Shown here: in pieces, positions 22,601 to 34,600 of the stretch
How positions within the stretch are numbered: the stretch's first letter is position 1
How the letters are laid out: the number at the start of each line of letters is the position of its first letter
Assembly (NCBI GenBank): GCA_033060915.1
Contig: CM065396.1
Span: forward strand, 7,891,501 to 7,955,500
DNA from: Euryodendron excelsum
Taxonomy: Eukaryota > Streptophyta > Magnoliopsida > Ericales > Pentaphylacaceae
Reading direction: 5' to 3'
Length of the DNA stretch: 64,000 nucleotides
Program-made: the position numbers and the translations under genes
The notes under the pieces: generated by a model
What the model saw: only the letters and a program-made list of their open reading frames with translations
Databases searched by the model: none
Told to the model about the DNA's origin: nothing

Positions 22601-24677
22601 ATGGGGGATTAAAATAGAGAAAACCCAAGTGGGTTGGAGAGAGGAGAGAGAAGAGAGAGGGGGAAGTACAAAAAATTAAAGAGAAAGCCTACCGTATGTC
22701 TTCTTTATTTTACGCGCCGCGCTGTCTTCGGTCTTCGGTCTTTGTCTTAATCTTCACCTTCAGTCTTCAAGAGTTGTCTTCAAGCTTTGGATGGCAGCTC
22801 TTCAAGTCTTCAAAGGATGGTTGAAGGCTAGTGTATGAGTGTATGGGGGAGTGTATGAGTGTATAGGAGGCTAGGGTTTGTGTATAGTGGCTAGGGTTTG
22901 GGAGAACCTAGGGAGGCTAGGGTTTTGGAGGTCCTCGAGCTCTGTATATCGAAATATAGGATTTTTAGGTTAAGTTTGCAGGCTCCTTTCACGTTGAATG
23001 AGGCTCTATATTTATAGAAGTTGGACAAACCTGGCGCCTATTGTAGTGGTGCTAGGGCAAAATTGCTCTTAGAGGCGCCGGGCCAATTCTTGGCTTGGCG
23101 CCACTACTAGTGGCGCCAGCCACTTAGGAAACTTTATAAGTCAGCAAGCAATGTATCTTTGACTAGATTTGGGCACCTGTACTAGTGACTACCATGCAAT
23201 TTTTAGCCTAGCTTCACTAGGAGTGACTCCGAAAAGTTCGGGAATGATTTGGAGGAGCCGGGAATGACCCGGAAGGCTAGAAAGGAGCAGGAACACTTAA
23301 AATAGTGTCCTGGAGGTATTTGACTTGAAAAGTGAGGATAAGATGTGTCGGAAAGGTTGACCGGGCCCTTAGGGGGAAAACGATCAATTGGACTAGGAAG
23401 CTGCCGGGGCGAACTCAGATTGTCCCAGAAAAAGACTTGGGATCTGGAAACATTATTTAGAATGTTCCCAGAGGTTTCCGGTTTGATTCCCAGAGCCGGC
23501 ATGGTCGGAAAAGGAGACCGGCCCACTAGGGGCAAAACGGTCATTTTGTACCAGGTTTGCCGGAACTGACTCGGAATGGTCCGGAAAGGTAAGGGGAGGT
23601 TGAGAACACTATAAAAAGTATTCTCGAGAGGTTACCGGTTTGATACCTGGAGCCGGTGTGGTCGAAGAAGGAGACCGGCCCTCTAGGGGCAAAACGGTCA
23701 TTTTGTACCGGGTTGGCCGGAACTGACTCAGAATGATCCAGAAAGGTAAAAGAAGATTGAGAATACTATAAAAAGTAGTCTTAGGAGGTTACCGATTTGA
23801 TACCCAGAGCCGGTGTGGTTCCCGGGGAATTCGGATGCTTAGAGGCAAAATGGTCATCTTGACCGGAAAGTCTCGGAAAAGGTCCTAAGGGCTGTCTGGT
23901 CATTTTTCACCGAAGTGAGCTAACAGACACGGGTGTTGACCTGGGTTTTGAGTGTTTTCGCCACTCTAACGGCGGTCGTCGTGACACAGGGATTTGTTGC
24001 CAATTCCCTATATCGACCTATTTGTGAGTATTTCCGCTACTCTAACGGTTTTGTGAGTAGTTTCACTACTCGGATCGTCTCGAGGAATAAACTGTCTCGA
24101 GAGTGGGATTGGAAAGGGGTCTTACCGTCTCCGAAGAGACGTGCTTGGATTGGAACCGTCTCGAGGAATAAACTGTCTCGAGAGAGGGATTGGAAATGGG
24201 TCTTACCGTCTCCGAAGAGACGTGCCTGGATTGGAACCGTTTCGAGGAATAAACTGTCTCGAGAGTGGGATTGGAAAGGGGTTTTACCGTCTCCGAAAAG
24301 ACGTGCCTAGGTTTTGAGTGTTTATGCCACTCTAATGGCGGGCATCGTGACACAGGGGTTTGTTGCCAATTCCCTATATCACCCTATTTGTGAGTATTTC
24401 TGCTACTCTAACGGTTTTGTGAGTAGTTTCGCTACTCGGACCGTCTCGAGGAATAAACTGTCTCGAGAGTGGGATTGGAATCGAAAAGGAAAGGATAATG
24501 CCCCTAAGGGCATTCTGGTCATTTTGCCTCTATTTGGGCCTGACAGGCCCGCGAAGCGATGGAAAGACGGAATTTGGACCTAGAGAATTGGTTTCGATTG
24601 GAATATGCCCACAATGACTTGAAAACAAGTCTGGACGGAGTGTAGACTGTCGAGCAGTCAAAAATGGGGTGCTTACA
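19700..24677 (-). mobile_element. Element N 3' LTR
   Basis: It is bounded by TGTCGAGCC (reverse of the U5 end) and GGTGCTTACA (reverse of the U3 start), 4978 bp. It has three 157-bp units (23491, 23648, 23805), 81-bp units at 24074, 24155 and 24236, and a duplication of a ~367-bp U3 segment (23945 and 24312). The core promoter has a TATA box at 23009-23016 and a GGCGCCACTACTAGTGGCGC palindrome at 23097-23117. Confidence 0.9.
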
Positions 24678-24694
24678 GCTGCCCCTCTTTTTCT
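24678..24694 (-). other. Polypurine tract of element N
   Basis: GCTGCCCCTCTTTTTCT, the reverse complement of the tract in A and B, abuts the 3' LTR. Confidence 0.85.
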
Positions 24695-25690
24695 ATCTTT
24701 GCTTGTCAAAGACAAAAAACGATAAGAGTAAGAGTCCCATGTTGACCGCGAGGCAGTCGGAGGGACGGACACTGGAAATCTTTCGACAACGGGGGTCGAA
24801 AACGGATAACGGGCCAAAAAGGCCTTCGAAAACGAGTTTTGGCGGGGAAAAGGGCAAAACTGCCCAGAATTTGGAGGGAATTCATTTTGACCTAAGACTT
24901 AAGTTTTGAAATCTTGTTGGACAGAAAACTTAGGAAGATTTTGGAAAGTAGCATTTTATGAGACATTTTGGAGGTAAGAATTTAAGAACTCTTTCGGATT
25001 TGAAAATTTTTGAGATTGACAAAGATTTAGGATAGAAAACTTCGGAACTTGATAAAAATTTTGGAAGGAAGAATTTTTGAGTGAAACCGTGAAAATTTTT
25101 AAGGATTTATTTTGTCTAAGACTCTTTTGAAAGAAAAGTTTGGGGGGGCCAGGATTTGGAAAAGGGATTTTCTTGAAGAACTAAATCAGAAAAACTTGGA
25201 GATGGATTGAAAAAATTTTAGACATGATTTTGAAAATGATTTTTGACCCTGATTTTCGAAGTAGAATTTGATTTTAAGAAGTGATTTTGAAAAAGAACTT
25301 TTGGAAAACAGAATCAGAAAACCTTTTGAAAACTAACTTTAGAAAGGAAATTTTAGAAGAAAGAATTTTTGAAAACTTTTGGAGGATAATAATAAGAAAC
25401 CATTGGGAAACTAATTTTTTAAAAAGAACTTTTTGAAGAGAAAAAGTCAAGAAACTTTTCGAAAAATTTTTAAGGAACCTTTGATAGTTGATTTTAGAAA
25501 AGAAACTTTGAATGAAAAGTTTAAGAAACTTTTAGGTTGGTCTGAATAGGATGTATATGGAAGTTGTGTCATTTATTTTTATTTTATGTTTCACCTTCGG
25601 TTATTATCATTATTATTTCTTTGTTGCTTTTATTTTTTTTATCTTTTGAACTGCATATATCGAATTCTAATACCTCTTACCTTGACTTAC
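24695..25690. other. Element N tail, AT-rich, no gene
   Basis: The first 180 bp match the U3-proximal tail of the other elements. The rest is purine-rich on the plus strand (GAAAACTTTTGG-like words) and ends in the pyrimidine tract before the PMD start. No open frame here is supported. Confidence 0.6.
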
Positions 25691-25698
25691 CTTTTAGG

Positions 25699-26640
25699 AT
25701 GGCGGGCGCAGGCGATGAGGGTTCTGAAAGGAGTCACTGCTTCGGGAAGATGGCCCGAACAAATTCTTGTCGGCAGCTCCAGCCGCTTTAGGGGTAGTCA
25801 GCATTCTGCCAATCGAGCACCTTCTAGCCAGGGTAGGAGGGGGGAGTAGGCCTCCATTCGACCCCTTCCCTCTAGTTGAGCCAACCCTCGAGAATGAAAT
25901 GGACATCGAGGTTTTCCACTTTTGACTTTTCGGATGGCCGACGCTATTTGAAGCTAACTACGGGTTTGGTATGACAGGCATCCTTCAGATGAGCAAGACA
26001 TTTTTGCTGGTCCTTTGGTTGCATGGCTTCTCTCCTATTGGTGTAGCTTGCTTTCTGACAGTGGTTCCCGCCTGACCTGTCTTTCTTCCATTTTGGGGAA
26101 TGTGAGCTTGCCCCTACTCCCCATGAGTATGGCTTCCTCCTAGGTCTTCGGGATGGTTCAACTGACATTATGGGACCTACTTTTCTTGATGGCTGCATCA
26201 CGATTGTTGCCCTTCAGCTTGGGCTCCATTTTGCAGCCTTTTTCTTCTGATCCATGGCCCCAGTTTCCTTATGTCCCAATGAAGTTCTTGTTTCTCTCAT
26301 TTTGAGTTTGCGACGGATAGGGGATTGGCATACTTCTCAAGATTGGTCGATCTCTCACATGGTGGCCCCAACTTTGCTCTTCTTAAGATTCTGGGTGTTT
26401 CTCCTCAAGGGAATGACGTGGTTGACTGCCAATTACTTGTACTGTTTGCCAGGATTCATAAGGGGCACCCATATGCTCCTATGGTTGTGAGACAAACCTC
26501 AGGGGGGGCGATGCTCATTGTTGGGGATGTGCTTTATTATTCCAGCTTTGGGTGATCGGACACTTATTCACTACCCCTCTTTCAAAGTCGTTTGATTGGG
26601 GAGGTCGAGGGTGGGTCATTGGCCCATTCTTTGTTTCGTG
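25699..26640 (+). pseudogene. Antisense PMD protein, type 2, decayed (element N copy)
   Basis: Start at 25699 reads MAGAGDEGSERSHCFGK and is preceded by CTTACCTTTTAG|G. A frameshift follows within 30 codons. Further on, pieces read ECELAPTPHEYGFLLGL, SHFEFATDRG, LKILGVSPQGNDVVDCQLL and YAPMVVRQT, matching element C at 54003-54623. ECELAPTPHEYGFLLGL has the shape of the PMD core (Glu, Thr, hydrophobic, LxGL). Stops and shifts occur throughout. It lies antisense to element N. The end near 26640 is approximate. Confidence 0.65.
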
Positions 26641-29240
26641 TTAGTCCCGGAAATCTGAGCTTTCTGAGGTGTGAGCTGGTACTGGAGATATCTGAGGGGT
26701 GGCTTTAGCTCCTTTTTATGTTTTTCTTTGTTCCCTATTCCCAATTTGAGAGAAAGAGAAAGACATAGAGTGAGTTTTGTACAAAAACAGTTTAAGAATG
26801 CCCCGGTACGGGGTGAATGCGTGTCATACTTTTTTTTTTTATGAATTGAATGTGTGTCCTACTTTTTATGAATGCACAGGTTCACACAGAATTAGAATTG
26901 AATGCATGTTATACTTTTGGATAATGCGCATACATAAATAGAATTAAATGCAATGTTCCCCTTTTTTGGTGATAAATGCATAGATTTATGTAAGAATTGA
27001 TTTAAATGCATAACCTACTTCCTTACAAATGAACAAGTTCACACAGGAACGCAGTTGAATGCATGGATAGATACACACTACACAAGAATCCAAATAGATG
27101 TACAGGTTATACATGTCATGGACGTATCAGTATTACATGTGTATAAACTATTTACAAAGAAAACCCCAGGATTACCCCCTGGGCCCATACTCTCAAGATT
27201 CTGCCCCATTCAGTTTTGTCCCATTCATATCGGGGTGTGATAGCATTTGCACCATTCTCCAGGGATCTTGACCTTTTGGTTTGCTATCTTATCCCTACTT
27301 CCTACAGGGTTGCTGTTTGGGGTTTTTCTGATCTCACTTGGTTTTCTCTCTCAGATCTCCAAAATGCCACCATGGCTCGTGCGACAACTCGCATGCCCTT
27401 TGCAGAGCGATAAATAGCTAAGCCCTCATTCTAAGAAGACTTCTTTTAGGACCGTAATGTAGGTTGGGTTTAGGGGTTGTAAGAAATAAAGGGATATTCA
27501 GGCTCAAAGGTCTTCTTTTAGTGGGTTGTTTAAACCGAAACCATCTGAGCACATTTTGGAGCATGAGATTGCCCCTTGCATTTCCTTCTAATTCTCCTTT
27601 CTCACCCTACTTGTCTTGGTATTGTTCAGGCTTATTTGGACTAAGCAAATTTCTCTAATCAGAGAGGACTTTAATTCGGACCGTAACGTAGGCTAGGTTA
27701 AGGGGTTTATGAATGAAAAGGATGTGCAGGCTCAAACTCGATGTTGTTTCTAGTAGGGTTTAGATCCACACCATCGTTAGTCGGTCTTCCAGCGCGGCTT
27801 CATCCCCTAATATCCTCCTCTAGCTTCAGCAACACATCTAGCTCATTTAGATCAAGCAATCTTTCTCAATCAAAGTGGACTTTAGTAGGGTTGTAATGCA
27901 GGCCATAGGTTAGGGTTTAACAAGAAAGGGTACAGGCTCAAACCTATTTCTTCTACTGGGTTTCTTTGTAACCTAGGATCACCTTTAGATTTCCTTCTTG
28001 CTTTTGACCATATACTTCTCACAGTGAAAACGACTCTTTCTTTCACCTTTTCCATGTGCTTTTTGAGGGAAACATGACTCCCTTCTAATTTGATCTTCTT
28101 ATTATGCTTTTGAAGATAACTCAGTCATGGTTTTCTTCAGGCCTTTCTTTAGATAGATTTTTTTTTTTTTTGTTTTGTTTTGTTTTTTTTTTTTTAGCCT
28201 CTTGCCCCTTGGCAACTCCCTTTCTTTACCTTGTCATTTCTTTTCTTTTATGGAACGACTAATTCTTCGATCCTTTTTCTTTAGACCTTTTCCTTGGCGG
28301 TTCAATCTACCCAATGTGGGCGGTGATCCCTAGATTGGGTTTTTTCAGGAAAAGGATGGATGGCTCAACAGGTTTGGCAAGGGGTTTCTTTTGACTGTAT
28401 GGGAAATGAAATGATGGTCTCTCTTCATTTGAATAAGCTTGCTTGATCCATAGAGCCTTCACGTTACTTCAGTTTGATGTTCGATGACGTTCTCTGCCAG
28501 ATCTTCTGCTGCCTGACTACCCTAGTGTGGGGGGATGGTTTCGGATCAGGGTTGACAAAAAGAAAACTTCCGCTTCTACGAGGCACTAGTGGTTTAAGCA
28601 AAGGGAATATTTTTGTGCATGGTAATAGAATTGAGGGCCTCTAATCATTTCAAATTGAATTGCTTAGTCCATAAAGCCTTTGTACAAAATTTAGACAATA
28701 TTTCTAGGGATGATGTGTTTTGGCTAGTGAATCCCTACATATTCTATCGAATCAACTACTCTGTGCTTACCCCTGTGTGGGGGATGGTTATTGGTTTGGG
28801 AACATCTGAATAAAAATCAGTTACGGCTCTAATGGGCTGAGCAAGGGGTAGTGTTTATTTAGGATAAATAGAACAATGGCTTCTTATCATTTTGGGGACT
28901 CGGCTGCCCATCGCTTAGCCAGGATATCACGCAAGTGTCACCTTTTCAATAAACTCTACACTTCTCTATTGAGACTGTCTTCCTTCTATCTCTCATTCTC
29001 TCTTTGTCTCTCGAAGGTTTTAACCCCTTTTAAATAGGTGGCCTATGCTATCGCATCCTTCAAGTCGAGTCATCACTAAATGGGAAAGAATCCTTAAACG
29101 CAACAATCCTCCACAAGAGTATGAGACAAAAGGGGATAAACTGGAAACTTCATCTTTTTTCATTTCAAATCATGAATGCACGGCATGTGTGTTTATTTAA
29201 ATAAGATATGCAAGAAAATAGACAAACAACAAGGAAACAG
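26640..29240. repeat. Element N middle: degenerate ~215-230 bp tandem repeats
   Basis: Two sets of diverged repeats: GTAATGTAGG-type units at 27450, 27681 and 27893, and GATCCATAGAGCCTT-type units near 28443 and 28665. T homopolymers occur near 28148-28196. A short frame at 27216-27413 is kept in B at 44540-44734 on the opposite strand. No other coding is seen. Confidence 0.6.
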
Positions 29241-29689
29241 ATGAATTTTATGAAAACCTCCCTTTTCTTGTGGGTCTCTTGGTGAGAAACCCCCGACAAG
29301 GTTTTGAAACTACTAGCTTCTTTGGCATTTCCTTAGGTGTATCACCAAATAACAGAGGGTAGATTGACAGATTTCTTGCGGTGTTTGGCATGCATCCGGA
29401 AGTTAGGAGATTCTTTTGCAGTAATGCACATGTCTGATAGAACTTTGCAAACGATGAAGCCTTTTTCTGCATGTACAGTGATTGCCGCAGCATAGCGGGG
29501 AGGTAATGTCTTGCAGATGGATGGCTAGTTCTTCTTTCTCCTTAATATAGGTTTGGCCTCTTCTAACAACTAGGCTCATTCTTCCGTGAGTTTGAACTTG
29601 GTGGGGTACTAGAGGGATTCCATGAATTTAGTCGTGCTCTCTGACCTACAAAAAGAAAAAGAAAAACAGAATGCAGTCAGCATATGAAG

Positions 29690-30890
29690 TTGAAGGTTCT
29701 ATGCGATGCATGTCCTATGGAGGTCCCTTCTTTGTGGGAATCTAGGCATGATGACAAGTCCATTGGGGAGGTGGGGTTTTGCCCCTATTATGCAATACAA
29801 TACCTCTGCGACATGGGTCGGTTGATGTTTCCTTATTTGGGCAATCCCGCCTCTATGGACTGAAAGAGATTTGGGCCTCTCTCTAGATATGGTTCTATAC
29901 ATGCCATGAATCCTTAGGGTTTAAGAACCCTTAAGAGTTTTGGTAGGTTCAATTAAGACAAGATTGGATTGCTCCTTTCTCTCTACGGTTGATTAAATGC
30001 ATGAAAATGAAATGACTTGAGTTTCTTGGAACTCTTGTCTTGGAATGGATATGAGTGTATGAGCATAATAAAAGTGAACATATGAGCAGTATGATAACAA
30101 TAAATGAATGGTTTAGAAAAAACCCCCCTTCTTGTCTTGCTTCTATCTTCGGTTCTCTTGGTACTTGGAAATGAGGAGGGGGTGGATAGAAGACAAAAAC
30201 AAAAGAGAAGGTAGTGTCTTGATTTGAAAATTTTTATGCAATGCATGTCCTAAGGGTGCCCCTACTTGAGAGGGAGACTAAACATGATGTGTTTGCTCAC
30301 TTTTGGAGATAGAGGGTTTGCCCCTGTATGCAGATACCTTACCGTCGAGTGGGAACCTTCATCCATTCATACAATCATCCATCCATTCATTCGCAAAAAT
30401 AAATAAATAAATAAATAAATAAGTACATTGAACTTTGGGTTTAAGATACAAAAGAAGTGAAATACATTTTAATAGGGGGAGGGGGAACATTTTCCTTTGG
30501 ACTTCCACCTATCTAATTTTACAAAGGGAAACCCTAAACTACTCTTGAGTCTTCGGATTTGCCTTTCTTGGATTTGATGTCGAGGAGGCCGCTGAGAGAC
30601 CTTGTTGATTAATTGCCCCTTGTCTTCTTGGCAACCCTATCTCCACGAACATAGAGGGATTGGGGCCCCTCTTATGGAATGAATCGAGATACATGCAATG
30701 AGTCCTTGGGATTATGCGGGAACCCTTAGGGTTTGGGTAGGTTCAATGCAAGGGAGAATGACGTGGGTGTCACTCTCAATGGGTTGATCATATGCATGGG
30801 AATGTAGTAACTTGAGTTACTTGGAACTCTTGTCTTGACATGGAATATTGAATGCATGAACGTGAATATGCAAAAAGTATAAAGAGAAAA
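29690..30890 (-). repeat. Element N leader: two diverged ~550-bp tandem units
   Basis: Both units run from an ATGCATTGCATAAAA-like start, past GGGTTC and TAAACCCC-like blocks, to a GTTCCAAGTAACTCAAG-like block. They match 41220-42360 in B. An (AAAT)n run and an ATCC/ATTC microsatellite lie at 30360-30423. Short sense frames (29699-29902, 29983-30246, 30726-30914) have counterparts in B. Confidence 0.55.
29699..29902 (-). CDS. Short leader ORF kept in two elements, doubtful gene
   Basis: This 67-aa sense frame contains HRGGIAQIRKHQPTH, LYCIIGAKPH and MPRFPQRRDLHRT, matched by the 86-aa frame at 42099-42359 in B with few changes. It resembles no family I recognise. Conservation may reflect only recent shared ancestry of N and B and not selection. 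It sits in the sense leader about 1.7 kb after the primer site, where Ogre elements carry extra reading frames; that link is speculative. Confidence 0.2.
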   Translation of the reverse strand: MYRTISRERPKSLSVHRGGIAQIRKHQPTHVAEVLYCIIGAKPHLPNGLVIMPRFPQRRDLHRTCIA

Positions 30891-31613
30891 GGTACAATTG
30901 AAATAAACATGCATGCATGAACAGTTAGACAGGCATTATAACAGTATAAATACAAGCATTATAACAGCAGGTATAAATGAAAGTAAGACCAGTCGCCCTT
31001 TCCTCCGTGATTTTGAAAATGGTGCTCGTGTCCTAAATCCGGTAGAGGTTCGGCTATGCATGGTGTCTATATGAGTATGAGGTTGAGGGTTGACTAATGC
31101 ATCCTAAAAAGGCTCGGTCCCCGGATCTTCAAACCTAGGCCCACTCCCCGAGGTGGTGCCATGATCGGTTGGTGATCCGAGCGGGGGAACCATCAAGAGG
31201 CCGTAGGCGAAGAAACTGACACAGCATCTTGCCCACAACCAATATACCGTTCCCCTTTCTAACTAGAAAGGACATATCAGGGTATGCAAGTATGCAGAAT
31301 GCAAGTACACATGCAGTGTGTGTGTGATTTTTAAAAGTGGAGGAAAGGGCCCAACAACTCCCATTCATCCTATACATCACATTCATGCAAAATAAAATTT
31401 AAACATAAAGTGCACCTATAAAACAAAGATACAAGTGTTAGTATGTGGATGACAAACATAATACAAGATAATATGAATAAATGCATGTTTCTTTGAAAAC
31501 AATTTTGAAAATTTGGTTTTGAAATTTTAAAGTGAATAGGATTGAACCAAGTTAATTAAAGACTCTACATGGGTAAAGGGTAAAGAGACATGACTAACGG
31601 CCTAACCCTCTAA

Positions 31614-31633
31614 GTCTCCCAGTGGAGTCGCCA
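31614..31633 (-). other. Primer binding site of element N (tRNA-Arg type)
   Basis: On the minus strand, two bases after the LTR end, it reads TGGCGACTCCACTGGGAGAC. This is close to the complement of the 3' end of plant tRNA-Arg (CCAGCGGAGTCG plus CCA), as in Ogre elements, with a G-to-A change relative to B. Confidence 0.8.
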
Positions 31634-31635
31634 GC

Positions 31636-34600
31636 TGTCGCGCTCAGATTTTTTGCACTCGAGGAGTACTCACACAAGCGGGAAAAATGTTGTACTCTCT
31701 CGTTAGAACTCACCCTCCTAAAAGAATGAGTGCGACTAGGTTTGAATTGAAAATTGATTTGAATAAAGGGCTTTTGAAAAAGATTCGGAGTCGCCATCAA
31801 ACTTGATTAAGGTGAGTTAGGTCACCTAAAAACTAAGAATAATCCGAGGACTACACTTAGGGTTTTTGGAAAACAATTTTGAAAATATCTCCTCAAGAGA
31901 GGGTTTTTAAGAAAATAGGTTGTTTGGCAACCTTTGGAAAATATTTAGCCCTTTTTGAAAAATAACTTCTTTTGGTCTTTCGAAATCAGTGATTCTAAGT
32001 TCGGAGGTTAGTTACGTGTAAGGAAGACGCACTAAGCTATCACCCTACCCCGCCCTTTCGGTACCTACATGTCAATCTACCCTAGATTCACATATGAGAG
32101 TCTTTAATTAACCCATGTCCAATCCTATTCACTTTGAAAAAGGAATTTTTGAAAAGAAACTAACATGATGGATGATATGCAAGTGCAAGAAAAGAGAATT
32201 GAAAAATAGATTTGGAAATAGATTAATTTGAAATTGATTTGATTTGAAAATTGATTTGAAGAGATGGAATTGAAATTGGAAAGTATGAAAACTTGGAAAT
32301 AGGAATTTGAAAATTGAAATTTTGAAAGCAGATGGGAATTTGAGATTTGAAAAGATTTTGAAAACTACACCCATGAGGGTGGAATTGAAAGTATGAAAAG
32401 TATTGTGACCGCACCTATGAAGGTTGCCTACGTATCCCTTTGGGGGAATCAGGTCAGTCGTAGTTCGGATCGGAGTCCGATTGAAAAGAGATTGATTTGA
32501 AGAGATAAATTGGATTAAAAGAAATAGATTGAATTGAAAACTGGATTTGATTTGGGATTAGAAGAGGAGATTGAATTTAAGAAGATTGAACTTGCTTTGC
32601 AAAGATTGATTTTGGAAAGACTTGGTTTTAGGAAACCTAAACTTAGGAAAGATAGGAGACCTAGGAAAGACTTTAGATTAAGAAAGATTAGATTGGAATG
32701 TTGGATTTGGAAAGATCTTGAAAGATTTGGAAACTTGGAATTTAGGAAAAATTTAGATTAGGAAAGTTTCGAATTAGGAAAGTGTCATTTTTGAAAAGTT
32801 TGAAATTAGGAAAGTTTCATTTTTGGAAAGTTTTGGAATTAGGAAAGGTTAGAATTAGGAAAGTTTTGAATTAAGAAAGTTTTGAATTTTGGAATGTTTG
32901 AAAAAGGGAAGTTTTGAATTTGGAAAGTTTTGAAAACAAGGAAGTTTTGAAAATAAGAAAGTTTTGTTTTAGGAAAAGTTTGAAAAAGAAAAGTTTTCAA
33001 TTTAGGAAATGTTTGAATTAAAAAAGTTTCGACTTAAGAAAGTCTTAAATTAAGAAAGCTTTGAGTTTAGAAAAGTCTTAGATTTGGAAAGATGTTGAAG
33101 TTTTGGAAAGTTTAAAATTTAGAAAGATTTGGGTTTAGAAAGATTTAACTTAGGAAAGTTTTAAATTTAGGAAGCTTAGAATTTTAGAAAGATTTGAAAT
33201 TTAGAAAGTTTAGGATTTAGAAAGTTTTAGAGTTTGAATTTTAGAAAGTCTTGAAATTAGGAAAGGCTTGAGTTTAGGAAAGGTTTGAAAACTTAGGTTT
33301 AAGAAGTTAAGATTTGAAAAGATGGTAGAATTAGGAAAAGGTTGAATTAAGGAAGATTTGAAAGTTGAGTTTTAAAATTTAGGAAAGATTTTTATGTTCA
33401 AGTTTTGGAAACTTAAGATTTAGAAAAGTGGAAGTTTAGGAAAGATTTGAATTAGGAAAAGATTGGATTTTGTTTCTAAAAGATAAAGGTTGGATTTTGT
33501 TTCCAAAAACGGAGGACGGGATCCTAAAGGGAAGATAGGATTTGGCAAGGATTTGGAAAGGGAGACTCTAGAAACCCTAGATTTGTAAAATTATAGTTTT
33601 GACGCAGAAAATAGGTTTTGAAAACATGTATAGTTTTGATGAAGAAAACGAGAGGTTTTGGAAACCTAGGTTTAGGGCAAAGTTTGAAAATCATGTTTTT
33701 GGGCAGAAAATTTAGGGTTTCCTAATTGTGGGTTCTAGGGCTTGGCTTGGGCTCTAAGGAAATAATTTTTGGAAAGTGCGTTTTTAGAAATATAGATTTT
33801 AGAAGGAAAATCCTAGAGGGGAATTTCTAGAAGGGAGATTTTGGAAAAGAGAGTTTTTGCAAAGATTTTTAGGGAGCGTTTTTAGAAAGTGAATTTTTAG
33901 CAGAGAGAGTTTTGGAAAGGAGTCGGAAAAGGGGGTTTTGAAAAATAGATTTTGGAGGGGAGTTTTTGAAAACAATTTTGGAGAGGAGAGTTTTAGGAAA
34001 GTATGTTGAAAAAGAGATTTTTAGGAAGAGAGACTTTTTGAAAAGAGAGTTTTTAGAAAGTATGAAAATGTCTCACTTTCCTAAAGCGGTTCTAGCCATA
34101 AGAAGGCTACAACCACTTTAAGAAAGTGGTTTTGGAAAACAATAAGATTTGAAAATATAGACCAAAAAGGTCACTTTTAATGTAACACTTTCCTAAAGCA
34201 ACCCTAGTCATGGAAAGGCTAGAATCACCCTAGAATTGTGGTTTTGAAAACATGTTTTTGAAAAAGAGATATTGATGCAATTTTGAAAACAAGTTTGAAA
34301 ACGTTTTGAAAAACAACTTTGAAAACGGTTTTTGGAAGATGCAAGACTATGATATGCACAATGCAATTTGGGGTCGTGAACATACAAGGTTAAGGCTTCA
34401 CCACATAATCAAGGGGGCCGGATCCACGTGGTCTTTGGTTAGACTAGAAGAAAGCCCCCGACACAGTGACTCTCTAATAGCCCAATTCTACACATGGATC
34501 GGGAATGCCCTTGTTTCAAGCATGCAAAGAAAGGGGGGGAAAGAGATGGGGGATTAAAATAGAGAAAACCCAAGTGGGTTGGAGAGAGAAAAGAGAGGGG

